The notes under the pieces were generated by a model that did no database searches, was not told where the DNA came from, and worked only from the letters and a program-made list of their open reading frames with translations. A DNA stretch of 64,000 nucleotides from positions 1,007,394 to 1,071,393 of the forward strand of contig NC_068362.1 of assembly GCF_020536995.1 (NCBI RefSeq), given 5' to 3'. This DNA is from Dreissena polymorpha. Its lineage: Eukaryota > Mollusca > Bivalvia > Myida > Dreissenidae. Within the stretch, counting starts at the first letter, position 1; each line of letters starts with the position of its first letter. The position numbers were made by a program, and so were the translations under genes. This document shows positions 1 through 12,764 of this stretch, piece by piece.

Positions 1-47
1 TATGTTTTGGAATAAATACCATTTTCCTTGAGTTTTTTGCTGTTCAG

Positions 48-3000
48 CTGAACTTCCACACGGTCATGAACATGATGGCGCCATATCGGTATTGTGCCTT
101 GACACACCGGAAAGTATGGCTCTAACAAACACCGGGGTGCACGTAAAAGAATTTGCGCATGGCTTCCTTATAGGTAATTTAAACATGTTGGGAAAACGGT
201 AAGGGAGGGCTCTTGTATATGGATATCGTGAGAATAGTATAAGAAGCAGAATTTAATTTGTATCATTGATTACATATAACGCAGCGTCTATTTTATTATA
301 ATATTTTGATGACATATTTATATACTTTTGGAGCCGGATACCTTATATTACAGAGGGTATTTGTAATTCGAAATAGCTAATTGGGGTAAAAATTAAAAAT
401 AGTTTTAATTTTATTAAAAAAATATTAACATCAAATGTATGTTAATACAAATGTTTTAGGAAACACGCTCCTCTGCTGGGAAGAAGAGTGAGAACTGAAT
501 GTGGAGTTATGATTTTTCTATAAATGCAATTAAAGGTCATAATACCATGGGCGTTTAACCCGATTTCTAAATATTAAGAAACTTGTAAGAAATACTAAAT
601 ATACTTAATTCACATAGCTTACTAATTTTGATGATAAATTAATTTCAAAAATATACTATGAGTTATGTTTTCAAAAGTATTATTGCAATATGACACATGG
701 GTCAGATAGCTAAGCTTTTGAGTATTTGACATGTTTTCATGCATATACTCTACAGGACTAACTGGGAACGAAGCAAGAGCAAAACACAAACATGTTGCCG
801 TGACATATGGTGGTAACAGTATAAAAAATGAAGGTGTTGCTGACAGAAGACGAAGGCGAATTAGGGCTGCAATTTGGTGCGCATGTGCGATTTTTAAAAA
901 CGTCTTTATGAAATGGCAACGCTTAGTGTAGTGCTGCTATAAAATATTTGCGTTTAATATGTCAGTAGGCTATTTATTCTATATATTTTTGTGTTTACAG
1001 ATGAGAATTCTTCGCTAGATAGAGGATTAATGATCGCTTTAGCTAAAGCGATGTATTTGGAGAGATGGAAACTGAAAACTAAAAGTAAATCTGAAATGAT
1101 TAACGTAAATGTAAAAATGTAAACATATATATATATAAAGCAATAACATGTAAAAATGGACACACGATATTACGTTAATATAATGTAAACATGGCATTAT
1201 AAACATCATTCGAATATTATACGAATTTATAATGTACATGATACGTTATATTGCCTTAGTTTCAGTCGGCCGTCGTGTCTTCGGCTTAGGAATGTTTAAA
1301 AACATAATTGTCCTCACCGACGGATACCCAACGAAATTGGCGGGACATAATATTGCAAAAGAAAGTCAAATGGGTGGGGTAAGAAATATTTCGTTCAATA
1401 AATACATAACATAAAATATTAATGTTATGAGAAGTGTTTATGATGCTTACATGCCACATAATGCCAAAAGAGCTATTAATGCTTTAGTTGGAAGTTAATA
1501 TTTTCCATAAAACATACGACTTGGTATATATATTATCTGTTCACGCATTCGATATAATATACAATTTTGAGGATATTCACAGTGTACTTAATTTACGTTG
1601 AAATCAAAGTTATTTTCTAGTATGTGTCTTTGTAGACGATAGATCAGTTGAAAGATGCAGTGGTAGAGTTTGGCAGGGAAGTTAAGTCACTGCCCTTCGT
1701 CGTTGTAGGAAATTACAAAGAGGTAATACAATTAGACGTTTATTCAAACGCCTTTCATAAATTAATGACCCATTTCCTCCGATTATCTTGTTTTAGTGGT
1801 TAAAGAAACAAGTAACATTATTTCAATATTAATGCAAACAATGCAGCAATAAATGATTTACCTTAATGGTTTATTTGATTCCCGTAAAATCAATGTAATA
1901 ATAGTTTATTTACATCGTGTTCAACCACGCAAATCCGATAGTTCCATACACAACCACAATAACATCCACAACGCACGTTGTTTACATAGAATCGAGACAT
2001 CACATCAAAAAAGGGAAAATACACGATTTCAATAGGGCAATAGGCTAACAACAACAAAACTTCGATTCACTGAACATATTTATTAAAACTGATTCAGTAC
2101 TTTAACTAAAAATTTCCCCCAAGTCTATATTGGGGACATATTGTTATTGCCCTGTCTGTTTGTTTATTGGTTTGTTGGTGTGTTTGCGTCAAATTTTAAC
2201 ATTGGCCATAACTTTCGCAATATTGAAGCTAGCAACTGGATATTTGATATGCATGTTTATCTCATGGAGCTGCCCATTTTGAGTGGTTGAAGGCCAAGGT
2301 AATCTTTCAAGGTCAAATGTCAAATATATTATGGGACACAAACCCATTTTGTTTTAACTTCTATTTACAATTTAACATGTTTTTGTTATATCAGTCATAC
2401 TTCTTATGATAAAATAAGCATCCGATCGGGACGGGGTATAGCCACGCAACATATGTATATCGTCACTTTAACTATTTTCGCGATGTACACGCACAGTTCT
2501 TATGCTTATTTGTTTCGTGCAATATTTCCGGAGAATCGGGGAAAAATAAAAGCATTTTCTTCAAAATAAATGAAATGAATGAAAGTCTGCAACAGTTTGC
2601 AATTTATGTGGACGTTAAATAAAGAGGACCAAAACACCGAATGAAATAGGGATACATTTCGTGTGACGTCATCACCATTACCGCGTTCTTAATGTTAACA
2701 ATGCGAGCAAAATTAGAAGAAACTCTATAAAAGGAAATCGTACCATAATGAACTGATGCAAATGCAATCATGATTGCTATTAAATTGGGCAAACAGATTA
2801 GCATTGTTTTAATTTTAAAAAATGCGTGAATATTGTGTTTATCATATATTTTAATTATACATTTTTATGTAAAATTTCTTAGTAAATATATTTGCGTATT
2901 CGGTAAGTCACGATTTGGACTAAAACATTGTCAAAACATAGAACAAAAACTTAACAGCAACAAAAGAAAAGACAGAAGGGGCACTGCCTTTGTTACCCAT

Positions 3001-4702
3001 TGTATAATATTGAATATAGTACATTTTTTTTTTAAATTGACTTATTGGCTTTTAAATCGCAACTTTATAGTTGGTGTTCTGTTCTAAAATTTTGAAAAAA
3101 CAAGAATTCCTCTCATTATAAAGTTAATGGATGGAGAGTAAAATGGCTCCTTTGTCCTTGTCCCGTATTTCTTATTAGAATAAGGAACTGTTCCGTATTC
3201 CTTATTCACATAAGCATTCAATGGCTAGGAACAAACCACCAACTTACTCTCCATTATGGGGTTTAATTGATTGCTATATTAAATGCTACAACAATTTGTG
3301 CTGTGGGATTTATTAGTTCGTATACGAATACATATCTTCAATTTTGTCATGTTTCAGTCGTCAGAGACTATAAGCAGTGTTAATATATTTTGTTATGTGG
3401 AGGAAACACATAAACAATCGTTTTTACACCTTGTTTACCTTCTGAAGATACATCTCTAACTTGATAGTTTAATATCTTATAATAAATTAACTATATTATT
3501 GTGTGTAGTTTAATTTTTAAACATATACCATCATCGTTTTAATAGATTCCCGACTTTACGAAACTAGAACACAAAAATGTGTAATATTCGATTCGTGCGT
3601 CACAGTTTGGCAATTATGTTCTGTCTACTTCATTTTGAACCAAATTAACGCCTAATTTTCATCAATATAAACAAATACATAATACATTAAAAGTGTAATT
3701 GCAAAACGTTCAACGCGAAAGTCACAAAGCGATATGTTTAGACTTTTGATCTTGTTAACTATAGACCTTTGGACCTTAAGATCCCGGTTGTTAAAGTTGG
3801 ACTGCTTGAGCTAAATATAATTGAAAATGGTGCGATAAATCCTTATAGTAACTGCTATATGTTTAAGGCGGTTAAAGGCTGTTCATTAACATAGTAATAG
3901 GTCCTGAACATGTTTTGTCTATAAAACTTCTAATAACGCTTCCTCAATAATTTAACATATATTTATTTAAACACCTCTGTGTAAATTGTACTAGTTTTTA
4001 AAGAAAGATACTTGTTTTTGCAGGAACATAAGTTGTGTCAATAATTTATGGGACTGAATGAAGTAGATAACGTGTTAACTTGGCTTTATTTGTAGAAATT
4101 AATTTACACCATGTTGCCTTTGACAGAACTTTGGAGACAGTATCGTTACATCGACTTAAAAAAGATCGAGGTAAGCTCATATATTACAATAGTGAAAGCA
4201 GAATTTGATAATTCATCATATATTTTCAAAATGTCGATGCATATTTTTAACATCACGCCATAAGTACTACAACAAGAGAAGATACAGAAGTCTGCTTGCC
4301 CGTTTTCCATGATGGTTGTTTGCACAATTTCGAAACTTGAATATGCACGCGAGTGTATCTTTGCGTAAACGCTAACTACAAAAGTGACAGTAGAATAAAT
4401 GGCTTTTATTAGATAAAGTCGTTTACAGTGATTTAAAAACGATTTAAGTATGTTAAATACTTCGGAATATTGAATTTATATTTTATTATTATTATATCGT
4501 GATATTGAAAATTCATCATTTTATCTTCTTTTATTGCGGATTACTCCTTTTACTACAAATCCGTTAGGTCTTCAGACACTACCTAAAAGTATATCGAAAT
4601 ATTCGACATGAAGTGGTTAAAAACTTATGTTACCAAGACGAAGATTTGTATATTTACAAAACGTTAAATGCTATATATGAACAAGCCCTTGAAGTATGTT
4701 AA
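48..4702 (+). CDS. von Willebrand factor A domain protein, 3' part of gene (5' end outside window)
   Basis: Seven exons join with matching phases: 48-173, 756-884, 1001-1084, 1266-1378, 1636-1722, 4096-4170 and 4568-4702 (248 codons plus stop). Each internal boundary has AG before and GT after. The reading follows a VWA fold in order: strand 1 with a MIDAS-like loop (ISVLCLDTPESM), strand 2 (HVAVTYGG), the third MIDAS loop and helix (SSLDRGLMIALAKAMYLE), strand 4 (NIIVLTDG), then LPFVVVGNYKE and a tail rich in charged and aromatic residues. The MIDAS consensus DxSxS reads D-T-P-E-S, so the middle Ser is Pro and metal binding may be weakened. VWA domains bind protein ligands; the ligand and cell location are unknown here. 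The last exon could instead splice on at 4693 (GAA|GTATGT), but a stop follows three codons later and a polyadenylation signal lies 108 bp beyond. Domain call fairly sure; exact protein not recognised. Confidence 0.7.
2112..2345 (+). repeat. Dispersed repeat in VWA intron
   Basis: This stretch resembles a common bivalve dispersed repeat: it opens with text like 'tatattggggacatattg', continues with 'ggccataactttcgcaat' and ends in 'aaggtcaaatgtcaaat'. It lies in the intron between the exons ending at 1722 and starting at 4096. The family call is from memory. The rest of that intron (1723-4095) shows no exon or element I can support, apart from an inverted 'ggaac...gttcc' motif near 3170-3210 related to the satellite at 6.2-8.3 kb. 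Confidence 0.4.
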
Positions 4703-4809
4703 AGCATATTTTGCTTAGTTAATTATGACCGTAGGGACATTTAGACTAAATAATACTTATTTGATTCCATAATTGAAACTATTATTCTTTTAAGTTTAGC
4801 AATATGAAG

Positions 4810-4815
4810 AATAAA
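4810..4815 (+). terminator. Polyadenylation signal AATAAA for the VWA gene
   Basis: Canonical AATAAA 108 bp after the stop codon at 4700-4702. It supports 4568-4702 as the terminal exon. AT-rich DNA produces this hexamer by chance, so support is moderate. Confidence 0.4.
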
Positions 4816-5229
4816 AGTTTATAAAAAAATTGAATATCGTATACATTAATTTACAAATTTCTTAAAATTGTTCTTTGATTTAATCGGTAAACCCACAATT
4901 CTGCCGTTTATATAAAAACTGCTAGATGTCCTTTATTGGTTATATTTATAAAAAAACATAACTAAAAATTGACGAATACGAATCGCCTAGTGCGTATATT
5001 ACGTGAACTTCTCAAAGAAATGAATAAACACATATCGCTGGTTCAAAGCATTTAAGTTTATCTTTGGATATGTTGAAAATGGTGACATGGTGATTATTTG
5101 ATAGACCTAACTTCTTCAGGTAAATATATGTATTATGGTATTGTTATATTTAATTAATTATCAATCTTGCTTTCGACGCAAGTACTAAACTGAAACATGT
5201 CTTATTCACTCAATTGACTTCATTCGTTT
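4816..5229. other. Intergenic, nothing recognised
   Basis: AT-rich sequence between the VWA gene's polyadenylation signal and a LINE fragment. No ORF, repeat or conserved motif seen. Confidence 0.5.
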
Positions 5230-6065
5230 TTAGATCGAAAGATTATACTTGGTAGGGATGGTACTGCTTGACCTCCAGAAGGCCTTTGGCATTGTTCATC
5301 ATAGCATCCTGTTAATGAAACGTGAAGCTCTGGGTCTCTCAAAGTTTTGGTCAGGTGGTTCTCGTCTACTTATTTGACAGGCAACAGTTGGTAGATGTGT
5401 CTGGAACATTTTCTTCATCGGAGCGTATAACCTGCGCAGTACCGCAAGGGTCTATATGAGGGCCTCTCCTATTTTTAATCTTTGTGAATGATCTGTCTGC
5501 TCTTGTCAAACAAAAGTTACTCCTGTATGCTACATAGTCTATTCTATTTGGAACAAGGCAAAAGGTAAAAGTCCAAGCTGCTCTTGATAGTTTTTGTAAA
5601 GGCCACATCATTCATTCAAAAGAGTCGGTCAAGTACTTCAGTGCAACTATTGACCAAAGTTTGTCATATCCATGGAATGTCAGTTATCCAAAAATCCAAT
5701 TCCAGAATGTTTGTTATTTCACGAGAGATCATCCAAAATATATTTTCACGAGTGAAAATATTATTTTTCTATGTTCATGTTAAGATGTTTTGTGTTATTT
5801 ACAGTTTCCTTTCCTATAGGTTACTTGATGAAGGTGATAGTTCTATCTAATTTTGTCTTCCTATGCCACAACACACTATCTCTCAATGGCCACAATGGAA
5901 ATAAGTGTTTTGAAAACTCTTGTTTGTGTCATCCTTGATAAATGATGTTTGTCATGGCTTTACTTATGTATTTGTTTAATTCATGCATGTTTCTTTCTTA
6001 CCTAAGTACATGTGTGTTTTATTCATGTATTCTGACATTATATTGAAATAAATCAATAAATCAAT
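5230..6065 (+). mobile_element. Degenerate LINE fragment (non-LTR reverse transcriptase, 3' part)
   Basis: Translation in shifting frames gives reverse-transcriptase blocks in the right order: LLDLQKAFGIVHHSILLMK (usual LDLxKAFDxVxH), then an 'ITCAVPQGSI' block with a stop where Leu is usual, then GPLLFLIFVNDLSALV, then a degraded segment like the usual 'VKYLGxxxDxxLS'. The catalytic YADD block is degraded. The element ends in a simple 'aaatcaat' repeat tail at about 6046-6065, as in CR1/L2-like LINEs. It is 5'-truncated and carries at least two frame changes and one stop. The LINE at 61.4-63.3 kb ends in a similar 'aataaatcaat' tail and may be related. Confidence 0.75.
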
Positions 6066-6229
6066 ACAAAAGTACTTATTAAGAAGAGGGCGAAAAAAAA
6101 GTCCAACGAAAGGACGTAGTGACAAAAATGGTCATATCTAAATATAACCTCAGTTCGCTAAATGTTTAGGAATAAAAACGACCTTGATTGACGCATAATG
6201 CGATATATGCGTTTTGATCAAGTGCAGTA

Positions 6230-8345
6230 TGGGTGAATAAGGAACGGTTCCTTGTTCCTTATTTACGCGTAACATATATTTATATAGGGTTTAAAAGAAC
6301 AATAATGCAAACATTTCTGAAGTAAATTAAAACAAAATAACTCGAATACATAAATTTACTTTATGTATTACGTAACATATTCATGTTTCTTCTTCGCGCT
6401 TGCATAGGATTTCTTGTTTAAACCGAAACCGATATTTTCTAATTCGAATACTCATTTCAAATCAACAAAACCTAAAGCATATACTATTATTTTACATGTA
6501 TGTGATAAAAAAAATCAATCTTGCACATTAAAAAATGTTTTGTTTTTATTTACAATCCAGTTTATTATTCGAGGCTAAATACGGAAAAGGGAACACAATC
6601 CTTATTCAAGCCGAATAAGGAACTGGCATATTCTTACTTAAACATCAATGAAATTGATTCAAAATTAACCACATATAAAGGAACATATTATTTATATATT
6701 GGTTGTGTATGTAAAATTCTAATTGCAATACATTTCTACTAAGTTTGAAGTGATGATTATTCAGTTCCTTATTCAGTGTGAATAGGAAATAAGGAACTGG
6801 TTCCTTATTCCTTATTCAAATCGAATAATGAACTGGAATTTTCTTTCTATAGATTATAAGTCAAAATGAACGAACGAGACGAATAACTCAACGAAAATTA
6901 TTGTAAATGTATGTCGGGTGTAACAAATATTAATTGTAGTACAGTTCTACTTTGTTTTATTTAATAATAACATAGTTCCTTATTCGGTTTGAATAAGGAA
7001 AAAGGAAATGGTTCCTTATTCCTTATTCATATCGAACAAGGATCTGGAATGTTCATACTAAAAAAAATATAAAAATGAACCAAAGGGGCCAATAAATCAA
7101 TGAATATCATTGTAAATGTAGGTTGGGTATCAAAAACCATTAATTGCAGCACATCTCTATTAAGTTTCATTTAATGATAACATAGTTCCTTATTCGGATT
7201 GAAACAGGAATAAGAAACTGGTTCCTTATTCCTTATTCAAATCAAATAAGGAACTGGCATTTTCATACTAAACGTATTATTAAAATGAACCAAAGAGACC
7301 AGTTAATCAATAAATATCCTTTTTAATGTAGGTTGGGTATACACAAATTATTTGCACTACATCTCTAATAAGTGACATTTTTATGATAACATATTTCCTT
7401 ATTCGTATTGAAAAAGGAATAATGAACTGTTTGACGCATTGAAATCGCTTTGCATCCTTAATCATATCCCTTTGTTACTGTTTAGGTATTAGAACGGAAA
7501 TGGATAGCTAAATCATGACTGGTATTCCGCTATCGGAAAGTCTTCTCTAGACATTAGGGTCAGAAAAACTTCAAGAACTGTATTAGACATATACATTTAA
7601 AAACCTTACATTAAAAATAGCCGATAATAACGAATATATAGATGTGCTATTCTAAAATGATCCGAATTTAAGTATCCGAAATTATGGCCTCTGAACAAGG
7701 AATTGGCGTAAAGTTAGTTCCTTATTCGTTAGCCTGTATTTCGGAAAATCACTTTCGGATATGTTATATTTAAGATGTAGTGTGGGTTATTTAAGCATGA
7801 TTATGTTATATGGACGTATTCTGTCACATTTCTTTTTATATTCTATGTCACTATACACGCTGAAAACAAGTATTTTGAAGAGGATAATTAGAAATGGTAG
7901 TGCCTTTCTCAAACATAAATTAAAATTAACCAAATAATATAAAATGTCGATGAAAATCATGTTTATGTAGGTTCGAAGTTAAAAAAATTATTGCAATATA
8001 TTTATACCTAGTATAAGTTAGTATAGTTATTTAATAAAAACACAGTTACTTATTCAGTGTGAATAAGGAATAAGGAATAACTGGTTCCTTTTTCCTTATT
8101 CAAATCGAACAAGGAACTGGCTTTTTCATAGTAAACAAACTATTAAAATGAACAAAGATACCAATATATCAATGAAAATCATTGTAAATTTAGGTTGGGT
8201 ATCAAAAACATTTATTGAAGTTCATCAATACTATATTTCATTTAATGATAACCTTGTTCTTTATTCGGATTGAAAAGGAAATGAGGAACTGGTTCCTTAT
8301 TCCTTGTCCAAATCGAATAAGGAACTGACATTTTCATAATAAACA
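6230..8345 (+). repeat. Tandem satellite, about 210 bp, with TTCCTTATTC palindromes
   Basis: A palindromic motif, GAATAAGGAAC next to GGTTCCTTATTC, recurs at spacings near 210 bp: phase points 6762, 6974, 7184, 7393, then 8044 and 8254. Between motifs each unit carries related text ('aaaatgaacc...aatcaatgaa...attgtaaatgtaggttgggta'). About three diverged units probably fill 7440-8040. A single related motif stands at about 6233-6265. No coding capacity. Confidence 0.7.
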
Positions 8346-8799
8346 AACTATTTAAATGAACCATTATTGTAAGGTTACAATTACAACTCACACATTTCTT
8401 ACTGTATTCTTTTTTGTAAAGATTTTTTATGTTAATGTTTAAAAAAAAATCAAGCACAGAGACAATAAGTAGATGAACCAATCTCCATTGAATGTGAAAG
8501 CAAGTAAATTCAGTACCAATAAATATCACACCAAATACAGATTAGATTTAAAAATTCTATTACAAGAAGTAAAAAGCATTATACCATTTAAGATTTAAAT
8601 AATAAAAACCCTAAGCCACCCTCATTCTAATATGTCTAAATATGTTGTTGGTACTCTCCCCTTTTTGCTTCCTCTGTCAGCCATCAACAACCAATCATGT
8701 CCCATGCCTGGTAATTTGTAGACTATAATTAGCTGAAATGAAGCAAACGATAATAGGTTACCATATACACTATTTTAAACTCTTTACCTAAACTTTTGT
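8346..8799. other. Nothing recognised
   Basis: AT-rich stretch after the 210-bp array. Short chance ORFs only; no family signature. Confidence 0.4.
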
Positions 8800-9125
8800 C
8801 AAACTAATATATTTTTATGTAAGCTATTTGATTTAACAAGGGATTGCCAAGCAATATGGTCCCCTACTGGTGAAACTCCACCATTGTCAGAATTGTTTTT
8901 ATTTTTTGTATATGTGTTGCCATAGCAACCAGAATTATTGACGAAGGAACAAAATGAAATGACGTGCATAATCTCCATATTGCCATCTATCCATGTATTA
9001 AGTTTCATGAAAAAATATGAAGAACTTTTAAAGTTATCGCAGGATCCAGAAAAGTGTGACTGACAGACTGACAGACAGAGCGCAAACCTTAAGTCGCCTC
9101 CGGTTTCTCCAGAAAACCAAAGAAC
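8800..9125 (+). repeat. Dispersed repeat, bivalve type
   Basis: The text 'gttatcgcaggatccagaa' followed by 'gactgacagactgacagac' and a 'gcgcaaacc' tail resembles a very common mollusc dispersed repeat. No open reading frame. Family call is from memory; boundaries approximate. Confidence 0.5.
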
Positions 9126-9785
9126 TTAGTGGGAGTCTGCCGTCCAGTCCTTCATAAGAAAAGCTGGATCGAAAATGTGAAAGAGTGAACATCCCTCCCC
9201 ATGGATAAGCTATTCATAACAGCCCCAAAAAGACCTTACTGGCAGAGGATCTCTGTGTCATTGTCTCTCATTTCCCGCCAACGGACAGACTGATAAATGG
9301 AATGATGGTCATGATAAAAAACAACACAAAGGGCCTTAAATCAGCGGAAACAGGTCGCAGCAAATATATTCTTACGAATTATCTACACATTCAGGTCATT
9401 CAGCTGAAAAAGGTTAAGCAAAATCTGGCAAGCAGTTTATGAGAAGTTGAGTGCACAAAATGTTGGGGCATATATATTCTTTAGTGGAAAAACAGTCAAA
9501 GGGCATAACTGTTTGCAGCCTAAATTCCTTTCAATACGATCATCTATACATGCAGATTATTCAGCTTTTAAAGTCCACAAAGTTATTAAAGAAGAGTTGC
9601 ATACACACAATTTTGGAAACTAAATATTATTTTGTGGAAAAACAGAAAAAGGGCCAGCAAAAAATGGTTACAACAAAACTCCTTTCTTGATAATCTTGAT
9701 GAAGGTCAGCAGTGAATAAGATCTACTTAGCCATTTAAGAGGTGTTGAAAACACAAGTTTTGGGAAGTACATAAGAACGGATACA
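9126..9785. repeat. Probable dispersed repeat, unclassified
   Basis: Segments near 9480-9520 and 9630-9660 share 'gtggaaaaacag...aaagggc' text, and 'attcaggtcattcagct' at 9390 recurs as 'gcagattattcagct' at 9552. This suggests two or three diverged units of roughly 150 bp. The 79-codon ORF here is not convincing as a gene. Confidence 0.35.
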
Positions 9786-9789
9786 TTTT

Positions 9790-10225
9790 AACGGAATTAG
9801 GGCCATTTTTTGTCTTAGTCACTTTAAATATTTTGTTAAATTTTGTGTTTAGATCCACTTTACTTCTAAAGAATCAAGGTTATTGCTTTGAAACTTCAAA
9901 TACTTTCTTACTATCATGAGGGTAATGTACCTGGCAAGTTGAATTTGACCTTAACCATTGAATGACCTTGAATATTAAGGTCAAATTAATAAATTTTGCT
10001 TAAATTGCCACAACTTCTTTATTAATGATCAGATTTGATTCATACTTTGACAAAACAACACTAACCTGACATACCACAATGGACTCCACCCAAACCATCC
10101 ACCATAACCTACTCGAGGACCACCCCCTCAAAAAAATATTGTATTTTCCTTTTTTCTTATTTTGGAAAGATCATCTAATAAATGACCACACCCCCACATT
10201 ATACCCCCCTCTCGACCCCCACCCC
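9790..10225 (-). repeat. Dispersed repeat E, reverse copy
   Basis: Reverse complement of much of 44575-45000. Shared landmarks are 'tgtggtatgtcag', 'ggtggagtccattgtgg', 'gaccacacccccacattat' and 'gcaatagccttgat', in opposite orientation and the same order. So two inverted copies of one family lie 35 kb apart. No coding content. Confidence 0.75.
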
Positions 10226-10865
10226 TACCCCATCCCCCATGTGAGTTTTGTAGTGAAGCAATCATGAACTTATATTTCAAGGGTAAAATACAAATTGTTG
10301 CATAGTTATTGCCTGTACATCATATCATTCAACAAACAGATGGTTAGACCTTAAAGTCTCTGTTTTCTGGTAAATAAAAAACAGTTCAATAATTAAAAAA
10401 GAAAAATACTCAATCACATTTTGTCTTTATATTAAACCCAGACATTTGATACTATTAATAGAATGTATTCCTTGAAAATATTTTAACAAGAATCGTTTGA
10501 ATGATTTATAAAATATTTTACCAATAAAGTATTAAATTGTAGTGAGAAATTAAGCTCAGTTTAAATGTTGCTGTTTGGTGTTTATGTAAATATATGTTAC
10601 AACAGGGAATCATTAATTCAAGATATTTTGTTGCTGTCTGATAGTACTCTGCCTCTTTTTGTATTGAAGACAATACTTTTAAGGGATTTAATATTGTTTT
10701 TCTTGTGTTTTAAAAATTTACATGTTCATCCTTATTATTTGAATGCATTTTTTTCCACAAGTACCACGCTATTTTACAGGAAATGTATACTTAAAAATAC
10801 TCACATCTGATTTTAATAGTCATGCCTCTACAACATAACAGAAGAGACTTCATTTAAACGAAAAC
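10226..10865. other. Nothing recognised
   Basis: AT-rich; an 81-codon ORF at 10565-10810 has no recognisable motif or splice support. Confidence 0.4.
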
Positions 10866-10867
10866 AT

Positions 10868-10985
10868 GTCATACAAGCGGAAAGTGTCGTCCCTGATTAG
10901 CGTGTGCGGACTGCACAGATTAATCTGGGACAACACTTTACGCACATGCATTATGCCGAGTTTTCTCAGAACGCGACTCAATTTA
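10868..10985 (+). repeat. Dispersed repeat C, copy 1 (partial)
   Basis: Contains the family core 'agtgtcgtccctgattagc' and its near-inverse 'taatctgggacaacacttt', ending 'ttttctcagaacgcgactca'. Same family as 17268-17425, 21203-21450, 50705-50985 and 54975-55192. Confidence 0.7.
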
Positions 10986-11655
10986 GCCTTGCCACAGTTT
11001 GTCTAGACTGTACCTTCATAATTCATCTCGAAATTTTAAGATAGTTTCCCAAAATTGTTTAAAACGTGGAGACAGTTTGAACCCCTTGCTAAAATTCAAC
11101 GTCGCTTCAAACGCCTAAGTCAAACGTATGCATGGTTCCGCTGGTTAAATAATTACGAAAATGGGCTCTACAATGTTACCGACTTGCATCTAGTATCTTA
11201 TATAAAGACTGGTATGGATTGACTTTTAAATTGCCAATGTTTATGGCTCTTGTTTTCCCCATAATCTAAATATGGATACGTTGAAATAAATGCGATGAAT
11301 AAAATGGCCAAAACGCATTACCGGTAGACTTGAATATTAAATTGCAAGTTTCTTTGATTGTTTATTTGGCACACGGAATAGGAAAACATAGGAAAAAACA
11401 TATCTCAAAGTAAACTAAATTATTTTTCTGTAAAGGAAGTTCTGAATTTAGTTTTGACTAAAGTTGTGAGATAAAAAAGGTGTGTATTTAAGCATTTATA
11501 GCAAAATGAAACGAAACCAGAGTCCGCTTTCTTATCGATCGCTATGAGTCCATCTGCAACACATATTTTGGCATTGGTTCACCATGTTCACAAAACGTTA
11601 TATCGGTTATAAGGGTAAAGATATTTGTTCCGAAAGTTGTTCTAGAAAATAAACT
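10986..11655. other. Nothing recognised
   Basis: Unique-looking AT-rich DNA up to the foldback element's target duplication. No gene or repeat seen. Confidence 0.4.
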
Positions 11656-11661
11656 CTTTTG

Positions 11662-12270
11662 TACGGAATCCGGATAGTGTCATCTATAATCTCGCACTTC
11701 TTTAATCAAGGGCGACACTAGACACACGAAGCAATACTTGATACTTTTCTTGACAGTCGCGGCGACGCACGATATTTTTCTTGACAGTCGCGGCGACGCA
11801 CGATATTTTTCTTGACAGTCGCGTAGGTATCCCAAAAGGCGATATATCGTGTTAAATATATCGTGTGTTGCCGCGACTGTCAATAAAAAATATCGTGCGT
11901 CGCCGCGACTGTCAATAAAAAAATATCGTGCGTCGCCGCGACTGTCAATACAAATATCGTGCGTCGCCGCGAGTGTCAAGAAAAATATCAAGTATCGCTT
12001 CTTGTGTCTAGTGTCGTGTTAAAAGGGCGACACTAGACACACGAAGCGATACACGATATTTGCGCGACAGTCGCGGCGGCGAACGATATTTTATTTTTCA
12101 AATATTGCCCATATTATCCGAATCTCGAGTATCGCGGTCTAATTTCAGACCGCGACACTAGACACACGAAGCGATACTCGATATTTTGCGCGACAGTCGC
12201 GACGACGCACGATATTTGTATTGTTCAAATATCGCTGTAATAATATCGCCTGTTTGCTGTCAGGTTTTTA
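11662..12270 (+). repeat. Left arm of foldback element, about 31-bp subrepeats
   Basis: Tandem and inverted units read 'cttgacagtcgcggcgacg' followed by 'cacgatattttt', about 31 bp each. They flip orientation around a central 'ggcgatatatcgtgtt' near 11838-11855, so the arm is itself palindromic. A second motif, 'gcgacactagacacacgaag' followed by 'cgatac', recurs at 11710, 12028 and 12157. CpG-rich, in contrast to the surroundings. Confidence 0.8.
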
Positions 12271-12764
12271 AAAAGGTGTTACAGTAATTTTTAACCATTT
12301 ATTATTACTATTGCTGCCATCCACACACTTATAAAAGATTATTCTAGCATTTGTAAACCGACTACAGATTAATTTATTTTCATAATAATTTTGATATATA
12401 TTGACAAGGATATATGTTTAAAACTATTCAGAAATTTGAACAATGGAGTAAAATTTCTATCAATTTTAAGATAATATATCATTAAAATCTGTATCACTTC
12501 CAATAGGATTGCAGATTTATAGATAACGTTTAACTTCAAGTTATACATCAATATGAAACCAGAAGATTTCTTTTCAGTACATGTGTAATCATCTTTAATA
12601 GGTTATCCAGATTATTGACGAGAAACATCAATGTCCAGTCTATTAATACATTAATTACACGGTATTTTGTTGCTGGTATTGTCTTACCTTTTACATACCG
12701 TTTATATGCTTTATCAAATAAATTATCGGCATAAATAAAACTGCATACAGTGCAAACGGCAATT

